Below, in pieces: positions 31,278 through 41,825 of a DNA stretch of 54,229 nt. A program made the translations under genes and the position numbers. The notes under the pieces were generated by a model. That model made no database searches and was not told where the DNA came from. It worked only from the letters and a program-made list of their open reading frames with translations. The first letter of the stretch is position 1. Every line of letters begins with the position of its first letter. This DNA is from JALOAF01 sp035446765 (GTDB lineage Bacteria > Patescibacteriota > Gracilibacteria > Absconditabacterales > Absconditicoccaceae), in the NCBI GenBank assembly GCA_035446765.1, contig DAOTFU010000002.1, positions 1-54,229 of the forward strand. Reading direction: 5' to 3'.

Positions 31278-32732
31278 ATGGCAATAGAACAACAAAAAGA
31301 GCAGAGCAATCCTGTAAAGGAAATAAAGGAAGATGTTGAGTCAGAATTAGATTTAGTTGAGAGTCCTAAATTTGATGAATCTGAAAATATGCTTAATCTT
31401 ATTAAAGAAATTGAGTCTAATGTTGGTGATAAAAAAATGACGGAATCTATGTTTAAGTCTGAAAATGTAGAAATTACTGCTGGAATAGTAGCTAAGATTT
31501 TTGAAAATTGGCCTCCTGATGGTCAATGAACACTTAAATCTCAAATAGATACCTTAAAATATATGTATAATGTTATTTTGGGTGTTTGATGATTGAATAA
31601 GTTTCAAATTGATGAAAGAATTGATTCAGATCAAATAGGTAAGATTAAAAATAAAATAGATAATTGATCGAAATTGATGAATGATTTATTAAGTTGATGA
31701 GAAAATACTTTCCAGTTAGTTTCAAGATCAGTATTTCAAAAGTATTTATATGATTTTAATGCTTTAAAGGATTTAAAGATTAATGATGTGCATATACTTG
31801 AAGACATGCTTAATACACTTCCTTCAACAAAAGAAGTTTTAAGATATGATCTTCATAAATCATGAACTATGTTTTGACATTTTAGACAAAATATGCAGAA
31901 AGCTAACTATTATGAAAACTTGAATATTGATAAAAAGAAAGAAACAATGGAATTGGCTGGTGCCATAGAGTCTAGGACTAATCTTTGAGGAATAAATTGA
32001 ATTCTTTTGAGAAAAAATCCATGGAAATTAAGTGATATAATGAGTATAGATATTGAATCTATTCAAAATTTAAAAAATGTTAAGTTATTTTATGATCAGC
32101 TTAAGTGGTCTACTGAAAACACACTAAAAGATCCTTCTAGCACTTGAGCAAATTTGGGTATTTCAGATGAAAACACACTAGAAGATCCTTCTAGCACTTG
32201 AGCGAATTTGGATATTTCAGATTTTGAGAAATATCAGAATTATCAGAATTATCAGAATTATCTTAAAAGAGTAGAAGAAATAAGTAATGAATATAATTAT
32301 GATGATATTTGAGAAATAAAAGAAAATGTAAGAAAGGTTGGTTTTAACATTATCGCTAAAGATATTTTGACAGATATTGGAACTTCTGATAATTGGGATT
32401 ATTTGTCACAAGATAATATAAAAGGATTTATTAAAAATGTTGGTAAGGACTGGCTTTACCAGATTGCTTATTTTGATGAGATTGATAATCTATATGAAAT
32501 AAGTTCTGATATAAAACAAAAAAATCAAAACATTATAGATCAGGTCTCTGGTAAAAATAACAATAAACAGACATTAAAAGACTCTGTAATAAAAGATAAT
32601 ATAAAAAAAGAATATTCATCTTTTCATGATGGTTTTGTTGAATTAAGAGAACAATATGTTAAAGGTGAAATAAACGAAATAACAAAAGAAGATTTAATAG
32701 ATATTTTGCCAAAAAAAATGAAAGCAGAGTAA
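31278..32732 (+). CDS. Hypothetical helical protein with internal repeats, 484 aa
   Basis: The protein begins MAIEQQKEQSNPVKEIKEDV and is mainly acidic and helical. Residues at about 280-315 hold two 18-residue units (ENTLKDPSSTGANLGISD and a near copy), encoded by a tandem 54-base repeat at 32115-32222, then three YQN units. No membrane segments or known domains. It may be secreted by an unusual route or cytoplasmic; the sequence does not say. Confidence 0.72.
32115..32222 (+). repeat. Tandem 54-base coding repeat
   Basis: Two units, 32115-32168 and 32169-32222, differ at only a few positions. Each encodes 18 residues with the TGA Gly of SSTGANL kept. A short 9-base repeat encoding YQN follows at about 32232-32260. 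The repeat is probably expanding by slippage. Confidence 0.85.
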
Positions 32733-32786
32733 AATAATACATAATTTTGTTTCAAATAAATTTGCATTTTTTATAAATTTCTTTAA

Positions 32787-32815
32787 AATAGCACTGTAGC
32801 ACTTTCAGTGCTATT
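32787..32815 (+). promoter_or_regulatory. CIRCE-like HrcA operator upstream of dnaJ
   Basis: AATAGCACTG and CAGTGCTATT are separated by exactly nine bases. The consensus CIRCE element is TTAGCACTC-N9-GAGTGCTAA; half-sites share TAGCACT and AGTGCTA and the spacing is identical. It lies 27 bases before dnaJ, so dnaJ is probably a heat-shock gene under HrcA. No hrcA is in the window. Confidence 0.8.
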
Positions 32816-32841
32816 TACATTTATAAATTAAATGATAAAAA

Positions 32842-33912
32842 ATGGATTTTGATCCAAAGAAAAATTATTATGAAATACTTTGAGTGTCTGAAGATGCTAG
32901 TGCTGATGAGATCAAAAAAGCTTTTAGAAAGGCCGCAGTACAACATCATCCAGACAAAAAATGATGAAACAAAGAAAAGTTTCAAGAAGTAAATGAAGCT
33001 CATCAGGTGATTTGAGACAAGCAAAAAAGACAACAATATGATGCTTTTAGAAAATGATGATTCGGAGGATTTGGATGATGAGCTGGTGGATTTGGGTGAT
33101 TCCAATGAGGATCTGCCAATTTTGATTTTGGAGATTTGTGAGATATAGTTTGAAATATTTTTGGTGGATGAGGATGATTTGGAGGATTTGGATGAGGATC
33201 TAGAAGACCTACCAAATGAGATGATCTCAAAAAAAAGGTCACAATTACTTTTGATGAATCTTATCTATGAGTTACAAAAAAAATATCTTATACTCGCAAA
33301 AAGGTAGTAGAGTGAGCAGAAGAAAAGACTTGTACAAAGTGTAATGGTAGTGGTAGGGTTGTGCAGCAAGTACAATCACCTTTTGGTGTGATGCAAACTC
33401 AGACCGTTTGTCCAGAGTGTGGTGGTAGTGGAAAGATCTATTTTAAGGATGGAAAACAGCTTTCTGATGGATGACTTGAAGAGGTAAAAGAAATATTGGA
33501 GATTAAAATACCAGCTGGTATCAAAGATGATGTTTATCTCAAGTATTCTGGGAAATGAGATGATGGTAAAAATGGTATGCCAGCATGAGATCTATATATA
33601 CAGATACATGTGAGTTCAGACAAAAATTATATAAGAAAATGAGACGATATATATGTAAATCAAGAAGTGACTATATATGATTTGGTGCTTGGATGAGAAT
33701 ATGAGATTAAACATCCAAGTGGTAAGATAAAGATTAAAATACCAAAATGAACTCAAATAGATGAGAAAATAAAAGTTGGTGGAAAATGATTTGGTAGTGG
33801 ATGATTACTTTCTAGGAGATGAGATCTTTATGTAGTGCCAGATTTAAAGATACCAAGGAGACTTAGTAAAGAGCAAGAAAAGCTTTGGAAGAAATTGAAA
33901 GAAGAAAAATAA
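32842..33912 (+). CDS. dnaJ: Chaperone DnaJ with a half-size zinc domain, 356 aa
   Basis: The J domain has YYEILGVSEDASADEIKKAF with HHPDKKGGNKEKF (HPD present). A long G/F region follows at about 68-122, many of whose Gly codons are TGA. The zinc domain has only two of the usual four CxxCxGxG repeats: CTKCNGSG and CPECGGSG, separated by a spacer like that between repeats 2 and 3. The C-terminal substrate-binding domains (EILEIKIPAGIKDDVYLKYS, GDLYIQIHV) are intact. It delivers clients to DnaK. A CIRCE-like operator is upstream. Confidence 0.92.
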
Positions 33913-33946
33913 TTTTAAAATTTATAATCACAACAATAAATAATAT

Positions 33947-33974
33947 TTGACATATATAATTTTTTTGTTATAGT
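33947..33974 (+). promoter_or_regulatory. Promoter of the 34002 lipoprotein gene
   Basis: TTGACA (33947-33952), 16-base spacer, TATAGT (33969-33974). A strong match to sigma-70-type consensus, 27 bases before the start codon. Confidence 0.7.
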
Positions 33975-34001
33975 GTTTTTGTAAACAAAAAACTAATTAT
34001 T

Positions 34002-34757
34002 ATGAATAAATTTTTATTTTTCACCGTTTTTATAGCTATTGTAGCTATGTGTTTGTTGAGTTCTTGTAGTCGTTACAATGAACTTGACACATTTGAAGAG
34101 GTTGATAAAAGTAAGCAGTTTGTTGAGGCCATGGAAGACTGTACTTGGACACCTTTTTTGTCTGATAGTATTAAAAATAATTTGTTGTCTTATTTTGAAC
34201 TATTAAGTGCTGATAGTTGCTTCAGCTTAAGCAAGAAGGATGTTTTAATCCATAAAAAACTTGGCGTATCCATACCTGATTCGTTAATGGAAGTAATACC
34301 GGCTTACTATAAAGCCTTTGTTTCCAAAAAAACAGTTATATTGGAAAAAAGAGATACTATTGTGTCAAAACCAACCCTTTGGAAATCTGCTAAAATAAAA
34401 TTTGAGCTGAAAATAGTAAATTTTGAGACATTTGAACAAACCGATGTTGTTTTTGTTGAGAGAAACCTTAGATTGCTTTATCAGATTGTAATTTGGATAG
34501 TGTTTGTGTTGATTCTTTTGTTTTTTACTTGGACACCAGAATTGATGAATGGTATTGTAATATGTGTTGGTATTTTCATAGTTCTTTTGCTTCTTTGGGC
34601 ATTTACTTTTTATTACTCACCTTTGATTGTTTCAATAGTTTTGGGTTTGTGTGGTATAATGTTCGTTATTTGGCATCTTATCATTAGGCCTCATTTGTTG
34701 AAAAAGGGTGTTTTGAAAGAACCATCTGATATAGAATTTTCAGACGTAGTATCTTAA
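34002..34757 (+). CDS. Putative lipoprotein with membrane helices, 251 aa
   Basis: MNKFLFFTVFIAIVAMCLLS then SCSRY gives a lipobox-like LSSC. Residues about 20-155 are soluble; three or four helices follow from about 160 (LLYQIVIWIVFVLILLFFTW, MNGIVICVGIFIVLLLLWAF, PLIVSIVLGLCGIMFVIWHL). Six Gly codons, none TGA. No family recognised. It stands alone between dnaJ and the RND operon with its own promoter and terminator. Confidence 0.65.
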   Translation: MNKFLFFTVFIAIVAMCLLSSCSRYNELDTFEEVDKSKQFVEAMEDCTWTPFLSDSIKNNLLSYFELLSADSCFSLSKKDVLIHKKLGVSIPDSLMEVIPAYYKAFVSKKTVILEKRDTIVSKPTLWKSAKIKFELKIVNFETFEQTDVVFVERNLRLLYQIVIWIVFVLILLFFTWTPELMNGIVICVGIFIVLLLLWAFTFYYSPLIVSIVLGLCGIMFVIWHLIIRPHLLKKGVLKEPSDIEFSDVVS

Positions 34758-34778
34758 GAGCTTAAAAAATGTATTTGA

Positions 34779-34813
34779 GATCTCCCGTGAAATTTATTTT
34801 GCGGGATTTTTTT
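34779..34813 (+). terminator. Terminator after the 34002 gene
   Basis: TCCCG pairs with CGGGA across an AT-rich loop, followed by seven T. The last T residues overlap the stop codon of the convergent RND gene (34812). Confidence 0.65.
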
Positions 34814-37800
34814 AATCTTGGATTATTTTTTCATCAATTGTTTTTGTGTGACAGTATTTGTCTGCTATACTGGTGTTGTGATTGTCTATTCGTATAGACA
34901 TCATATTTTTTGTAATAATAACAAGATATCATACTATAAGTATAATCATACCAATACTGGTTCAGAGTCATCTTGATATGAGTCACAACAATCACATAAG
35001 TATAAGTCATGCCAATAGTGGTCAGATAGTAGTTAGTCATGCTACAAAAAATCTTTTGATGGCTTGTTTTTCTGTGAGTATAGTATTGTCTTTGTTCAAT
35101 ATTTTGATTCAAAGCTGTTTTTGTATGATAGTCTGACCTGTGGTAGATCGTGCATGTATTGTGTAAAATGAATATCGTATGTTAAATCATATAAATATTG
35201 CTCCAAATAGTTTTCCAAAAAGTCATGTAGTGTTTACGTTTAATATCATCAGGATAAACATTACCGCTATTGTGATTATTAGTGGTAGAGTGAGATATAT
35301 TCCATATCTGATTATTGTCCTCCTAAATATATGTTTGAGTTTTTCTTTGTCGAAATATATATTTGGTATGACAAAAAGTGTAACACTTGATCCAAAGATA
35401 ATACCAACCATGATGGTGATGGCTAGAGGTTTTCGCATAGCATCTCATACTATTGAAGTAAGTCACAAGAATGTAGTAAGCGTAGTAAGTATGATTGGTT
35501 GTAGTCTAGCTTTTCATGCTTCTTTGATAGCTTCTATTTTTTTCATTCATTTTTTGATATTGTTGTTGGTCCTATCCAAGAGTACTATAGCATCATTTAC
35601 CACAATTCATGTCAATGCTATAAATCAAATACCAAACATTAATCCAAATGATTGTCCTGTTATTCGTAGTCCTATGAGTCCTCCTAATAGTCCTATTGCC
35701 ACACTAAATAGTATAATAACAGGTTGTGTATAACTATTAAACTGAAGAACTAATATTCCAAATATACAAAGTAAGGCTACTGCAAATGCTACCATAATAG
35801 CTTGTATCAATTCTGCATTTTCTTCGTTTTCTCATCACATTGAATATGTAATATGTTCTGGAAATTCATATTCTTGTGCAAATTTTGTTAGATTTGATTG
35901 TATTCCATCTGCTTTTATTCATGGAGCAACATCTGCTCATACAGAGATAATTATATTGTTATCCTCTCTAGAGATAGATTGGATAGCATTTTTGAATTCA
36001 TAGTCTGTAATATTTCCAAAATTAATTGATCAAGCTACTGTACTTATATTTGTTTCATCCAAAGTTTGTGGATTAATATTGTCTTTGTTGGAGTCAAAAT
36101 ATAATTTAATGTCATTATCGTCATAATCTCCCTTAATTGTTCCTGCTGTAATTCCATTGGCTACACCAAACATTTCTATATTGAAAGAACTAGGATTTAG
36201 TCACATCAACGCCATCTTGGCTTTGTCAAATGTGTAAACAAATTGTCATGGACTTTTTTTGGATGAACTTGATATGTTTTTGGTTCAAGGTTGTTGTATC
36301 AAGAAGTCTTCAAAATCTGCAGATACTTGAGTTAATGTATTTAGATATTTGATATCATCTGTAACTAATTTAATTCAGATAGGGGATGAAGATGGTGGAC
36401 CACTTTCTTGTGCTTTGATATTTACTTTCAATCCTTCAGATCTTAAATATGCAAATTCTTCGTCCAAATATTTTTCTAACTCTTGACTATCTTTGTATCT
36501 TCTTCCACTTCTTTCAGATTGAGCCAACATTTCGATTTTTGTACTTATTGTGTTAGAATTTATGTCACTATAATACACTTTTATTTCTCTTTGTTGAGAT
36601 AAGATATTGTCGATATCTTTGCTGTATTTTTCCATAGATTCTTTGGTTGTACCACTTGGTCATTCTAATGTCATGGAAATATATCCATTATCACCAGCAG
36701 GGAATAGCTCAAATCAAAGATTAGGTGCAATAACAATGAAACTCAATATTAAAGCTCAAATTGGTATCATGACACTCATGAGTCTTTTTTTTGGATTTTT
36801 AAGTATTCATCATAATTTTTCAGAGTATCGTACAGATAATTGTTCCAAAATTATTTCTCTTTTCTTTTTAACATCTTCTGGTTTTTCAACTTTTCATTTC
36901 CTATCTTCTGCCAATAATATTTTGTGTTCTTCTCTCATGTGTTCTGTATCTCAAATACTTGAGTTGAAGTACTTACTATTTTTCGATAATTTGTAATATA
37001 GTGCAGAGTTGATTGTTAGTGAAATTAATAAGGCGGCAACCAATGTAGCAAAAATAGTTATTGGTATATATGCCAAGAATTTTCACATGATACCAGGTAG
37101 TGTAAGTAGTGGTATAAACACACAAACAGTAGTTGCAGTACCAGATATTAATGGTGTTTTATATTCTCTTACAGCTAGTAATATAGAATGTTTTGGAGTA
37201 AATCCTTGTCTCATTTTTTCATGCGCTCACTCTATGAGGACAATCGTGGTATCGATAGCGATTCCAAATGTTACAATCAAACTAAAGTTGGTCAAAAAGT
37301 TCATACTAAGTCCTAAATTTTTTAGAACTATAAATGTGATCAAGAATGCTAGTGGTATGGTGATAGAAGCAATTAATGATTCTTTAAATCACACAAAGAT
37401 TAATAATGCAATAAATACCAAAACTAATGTTTGTAGTCAATTTTTTGCCAAGGCATTATAATCTTCACTCAACATATCAGCAATATCTTGTGTGATAACA
37501 TAATTTAATCATTTGTATGTTGTTTTTTCAAACTCATCTTCTAATAATATTTTTGCCTCTTTAGCAGCATTAGATATATTATCCCCTTTTTCTTTGTTGA
37601 ATATCAACGTAACATAGTTTTGTCATGATAATTGATATGTACCAGCTTTTTGTATATTATCATTGTTTAATACTTTTTGTATTGTAGCTATATCTTCCAA
37701 GTGAATTGTTCATTTTTGAGTGTTTATAGGGACATCTCTCAATTCTTGTATATCGTTTAATTCTCATTGGATTCTAAAGTCGTAAGACAGTTCTCAAACC

Positions 37801-38531
37801 GTATGATTTCATAGAGGTTGATTAGAGTTTCGTGATTGAATTGCTTGTCTAACTTGTAAGATACTCAATCATAAATCTTCTATTTTTTGTTTGTTTAATA
37901 GTACTTCTATGTCATAAAAACTGTCTCAATCACTATTTACCATTCCTACAGAGTTCATACTTCAGTTGAAATCTATTCTGTTGATAGTTCATTGTCATTC
38001 TAAATTAGCTTTTAATTCTCTTCATTTCTCTCTGAGATAGAATTGTGAAAATTTGTCTTCATCTCCATATATTACTATACCAAACATCATTTCATTGTTG
38101 GCAGAAATATCTTTTACTATAGGATCTTCAGCATCGCTTGGTAAATCTACGCTGTCTACATTATCTTTGATATCAACTAATGCTTGAGTCATGTCTGCAT
38201 CATTGTCAAATTCAATAAGTACACTTGAAACTCCTGCAGCACTAGTTGAACTTATTTTTTTTACTCCATCAGTATCTTTGATTTCTTTTTCGATTTTATC
38301 TGTTATTAATGAGTCGACATCCTCTGGAGTAGATCATTGATATACGGTGGTAATACTGATGATTCCAAACTCTATTTTTGGGGAAGATTCTTTGGGAATT
38401 TGTACTAGAGCCATCATTCCTGCTACGACAATTAATCAGACAAGCAAAAAAGTTACTCTTCGTTTTTTTATTCGAAAACCAAAGAATCAGCTTTCTAATT
38501 TTTGTGATATATTTTTGTATTTTTCTAGCAT
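34812..38531 (-). CDS. RND efflux permease with C-terminal RDD domain, 1239 aa
   Basis: RND permeases export compounds by proton antiport, usually with an HlyD-type adaptor. The N-terminus has FFGFRIKKRRVTFLLVGLIV and the family porter start TTVYQGSTPEDVDSLITDKI; helices and two porter halves follow, and the last RND segment contains MRKPLAITIMVGIIFGSSVT (about residue 1031). After about residue 1050 the sequence changes: TTGQTIIQKQLGIKILNKDN, QAIKRFF, four helices, and RIDNHNTSIADKYCHTKTI. That is the RDD-domain pattern. The fusion makes it longer than AcrB (about 1050). Its start is 127 bases after the adaptor stop. Confidence 0.85.
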
Positions 38532-38582
38532 TTATTTTGTTTGAAACACATAAAGGTTGGTTTGTTTGTCATTTTATTTTGT

Positions 38583-38650
38583 TGTCATTCTCGCGAAGGC
38601 GGGAATCGTATATTATGCATTTATTAGATTCCTGCTTTCGCAGGAATGAC
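38583..38650. repeat. Palindromic intergenic repeat between pump genes
   Basis: GTCATTC-TCGCGAAGGCGGGAATC and its near complement GATTCCTGC-TTTCGCAGGAATGAC pair across about 20 bases. Such GTCATTCC/GGAATGAC elements occur scattered in many bacteria. It lies between the adaptor stop and the pump start, so it could shape the mRNA or separate expression of the two. Confidence 0.75.
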
Positions 38651-38658
38651 GACCAGTG

Positions 38659-40473
38659 TTATTCAATAACTAAATTGTGAATATTAGGATTGTAATTTTC
38701 GATATTGTTCATGATAATTTCTGTTCATTGTGGAAATTGTGAAAGTACCTCAATTTCATTTCCTCGTATTTGTCATAATTCTATATTTAATGTTTCAGGT
38801 TCTCAGTCTTTTAATATATATATGTATCCTTCATTTTTTTCTAATGGATGAACAAGATTTAATGGCAGCATAAACTTGTCTATGTTACTAGAAATTTGTA
38901 TTTCTGCTGTGTCTCCGATTATGTCTACTTTTTCTTCTAGTTGAATTATTATATTGTACAATCCATTATTTCCAGCTTGTGACGCGATGGAAACGATATT
39001 TCCAGTATATGCTTTGTCCATATAATTTACTTTTACTATAGAACCGCTGTTTATTTTGTTGTATTCTGCAGCAGTAATTCCAACTTCTACAATAGGATCA
39101 GAATTGTTTATCACAGTCACTAGAGGAGTTCCTACACCAATTTCTTGTCCTTTGTCTACAAGTATTTTTCAGATTGTTCCAGTGATAGGAGCTTGTACTT
39201 TTAATTTTTCGTATTGTTTTAGAGCTTCTTGATAAGCTAATTCTGCACTTGTAATATTTGTAGCAGCTAGTCCAAGAGTATTGCTTTTGTTTCTTACAGC
39301 TGTATCATAATTTAATTGAGCACTTTCCAATCCAATTTGAGCGTCAGAAATTTGTTGGTTGGTAGATGCAATAGTTGTTTGATATCATATATCAGCAGAT
39401 TCATTACCCAATACTAATTCTCCATTTCCATTGTCTATCAAAGCTGAATCAGCGCTTTGTTTAAAACTAGTGAAGTATGAGAAATTTCCATTATATGTTG
39501 CTTGCAATCCGTTATTTGCTGCAATTAACCCATCAATGGTGGCTTGTGGGAATGTGGTAGAACTTACGGATTTGATAAATATATTTTCCATGGTATTTAA
39601 AAGAGCATTAATTTTGGAATAGATAGTATTCATGGTTGCTATATTTTCTTTTATTTCTGTGTTGCTTATTTCGCTAGATACATTTAATCATTCCAAAATA
39701 TCTTTTTGTTTGTATAAGTCTAATAGTTGATTTTTTCATTGTAGTTTAAATGATGTATTTTTGGCCGACAAATAAATTTCATAGCTATCATTGTTTGATT
39801 TATATTGTGTAGTCGCTCACAAAATATCATCGTTTTTGTGCAAAACATCACTCAAAAATGTTTGTAATTTGTTTTTTTCTGATTCCATTTGTAATACTAA
39901 TGAATTTTTTTGTGTATTAGAATTGTTTAAACTATTTTCAGCGCCTCTAATATTTTGTTCTCCCAGAGTAGAAACTGTACTCAATGATGTTTGAGATTGT
40001 TGCAAAGCTAATTGGCTATTTGAAATTCATTGTTCCAATTGAGTTTTGCTTTGTGAATATTGTAAACGAGCAGAATTTAAAGCATTTTTTGCTCTTTGTA
40101 CCAATATACCATAATTAGCTATAGTATCATCGATATTTATCAAAGTTTGTTTGTTTCAAACAGTATCTCATTCCTTGATATCTATACTTTTGATACTTCA
40201 CATAGCTTGAGCAGATAATACAATTTCTTCAGCACCTATCATTTTTCCAGGTTTGTCGATTTGGATGTTGTTTCCAAAATCTTCTATTGATTGAGTATTG
40301 GCATAGAAATCTATTTTATCGGTATTAACTCTTTCTTGTTTTGAAAAAATTGTAACTACTATAATAAGTAAAAGTGTGGCTATTGTAACAATTGTCATTT
40401 TTCTATTTTGTTTGTATACTCTAACAACAAGGCTTTTAGCTTCTTGTATAATCTTTTGTAAGTTGATATTCAT
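38659..40473 (-). CDS. HlyD-family periplasmic/membrane adaptor, 604 aa
   Basis: One N-terminal helix (residues 25-43, MTIVTIATLLLIIVVTIFSK) is followed by the biotinyl/lipoyl-like half (EIVLSAQAMGSIKSIDIKEG), a long helical hairpin (about 120-380), then the second half (VQAPITGTIGKILVDKGQEI) and beta-barrel part (EIQISSNIDKFMLPLNLVHP). It links the RND pump to the envelope. The hairpin is long for HlyD/AcrA proteins, suggesting a distance adapted to a different envelope. It lies 28 bases from the regulator gene upstream. Confidence 0.85.
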
Positions 40474-40501
40474 TTAATTTAAGATTTAAGGTTAAATTTT
40501 G

Positions 40502-40726
40502 TTAGATACTTTTTGTTTGTTCTATGATGTTTTCAAAATGAGAGACCATTTTTTTAAGATCTTGAGATTTAATCAAAATGGTTGCAAAATCTGACGATAA
40601 AACTACCAAATCATTCCCAGTTTTTAGATCAAATTTTTCTCTTACGTTTTTGGGAATAACGATTTGTCATTTTGTACCTATAGAAGCCGTTCCTTCTATT
40701 TTCATTTGAGGATGTTCTCTAACCAT
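40502..40726 (-). CDS. AbrB/MazE-family transcription regulator, 74 aa
   Basis: The core TASIGTKGQIVIPKNVREKF is the swapped-hairpin AbrB DNA-binding fold (Gly of TKGQ by TGA), followed by DLKTGNDLVVLSS and a helical tail. It is the first gene of the minus-strand operon with the HlyD adaptor and RND pump, so it likely regulates them. A MazE-type antitoxin is possible, but no toxin gene adjoins. Confidence 0.85.
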
Positions 40727-40868
40727 TTTTATTTTTAAAATAAAATAAAAGTATGATTTGTATAACTTTTGAGAATTATTTTACAATAGTTTTTTTTAAA
40801 AAATCTCTATTTGTATTCCTCTTCTGAGAGTAGAGGGTAGGGAGGGGTTCAAGAAATATATTTATTTT

Positions 40869-41600
40869 TTATTTGATGAAATTGTTTCGATAATCTAATC
40901 GTAGTATGGAGTCTAGGTGTAGTGGTGGAATGTTGTGTTTTTGGGAAAGGTTTTGGAAATAAGATTGGATTTGCTTGTTTTTCAAATCCCCCTTTAATTC
41001 CCCCTTGTTAAGGGGGACCGTATAGAGATAGATTTTTTTGAGTCTACTATCTAGAGGTATTTGTACATTCATTGGATAAATTGTTTGTTTTCATGAAATA
41101 ATTTCGTATGCATAACCAAACATTTTTGTAGCAAATGTGATTGTTTTTTCGTCTTCTTTTGATTTCATGATTTTTGCTATCAGAGAATTTAATTCACATA
41201 ATTTGTTTCAGAATTTTGAAAATTCGTATTTATTGTTTAGTGTTTGATTAAATTTTTTTATTCTATTTGATTTAATATTGTAAATTCTTTTGTTGTGTTT
41301 AGATGTGGTTAAAAAATCATACCATCGTTTGCTATTACATTTTTTTTGTTCTCGAATTTTGTTTAAAATTTCTCGATCTTTTGTAATTTTTTTTCCAAAT
41401 TCTCATCGCCACAATTCTCCAGATCATGCTATTTGATATCCAACTAGGGCACATTGGATAGTAAGGTATAAAAATAAGTCTTGGTTTTTATTTGAGATGT
41501 TTTCTCGAGATTTTTTTAATGCCAAAAATTGAGGATCGGTTTGTTCCAGTTTTTTGATATCTTGTATAGTATATTTGCTTATAAATTTTTCTATGTTCAT
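40869..41600 (-). CDS. AGOG-type 8-oxoguanine DNA glycosylase, 243 aa
   Basis: The sequence carries LALKKSRENISNKNQD, FATKMFGYAYEIISGKQTIY, IPLDSRLKKIYLYT and HNIPPLHLDSILRLDYRNN, matching the archaeal-type AGOG N-glycosylase/DNA lyase family: the (V/A)KM Lys, the PxDSR motif and IPPLHLDSILW tail. It removes 8-oxoguanine. ATG at 41598 gives MNIEKFISKYTIQDIKKLEQ; an upstream ATG lies inside the inverted repeat at 41626-41725 and is less likely. Residues 194-206 (VPLNKGELKGDLK) are encoded by a dispersed repeat, in frame, between conserved parts. Confidence 0.72.
40983..41019. repeat. G/C-run repeat read in frame in the glycosylase gene
   Basis: ATCCCCCTTTAATTCCCCC followed by TTGTTAAGGGGG lies inside coding sequence. 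Its parts recur in intergenic blocks at 240-520. It adds about 13 residues between two conserved AGOG segments without breaking the frame. Confidence 0.6.
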
Positions 41601-41625
41601 GTTGTGTCTTAGTGTAAAAAAAATT

Positions 41626-41725
41626 GTCATCTCGACTGGAGTGAAATGAAATGGAGAGATCTCTTTAGATGTTTATAAGAGATTTCTCCGTTCTATTCGT
41701 TGTTACTCATTTCAGTCGAAATGAC
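41626..41725. repeat. 100-base imperfect inverted repeat (MITE-like)
   Basis: Ends GTCATCTCGACTG and CATTTCAGTCGAAATGAC are imperfect inverted copies; inner arms GAGAGATCTCTT and AAGAGATTTCTC also pair. It lies between the glycosylase start and ppdK. It is a candidate miniature inverted-repeat element; no target duplication is obvious. Confidence 0.6.
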
Positions 41726-41825
41726 AAAGGAATTTTTTTGTCTATTTTTGTCTAATATGGTCTTGAAAAAAAAACAGAATAATATATGATGTTTTTCGAC
41801 TTTTTATTTTTTATTTTAACAAAAA

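Noticed and set aside
34834..35112. 92-aa frame opposite or within the pump C-terminus
   Set aside because: It is an out-of-frame shadow; the RND/RDD frame continues through the region.
41601..41630. Upstream ATG as start of the AGOG-like gene
   Set aside because: It lies in the 100-base inverted repeat; the next ATG (41598-41600) gives a normal N-terminus.
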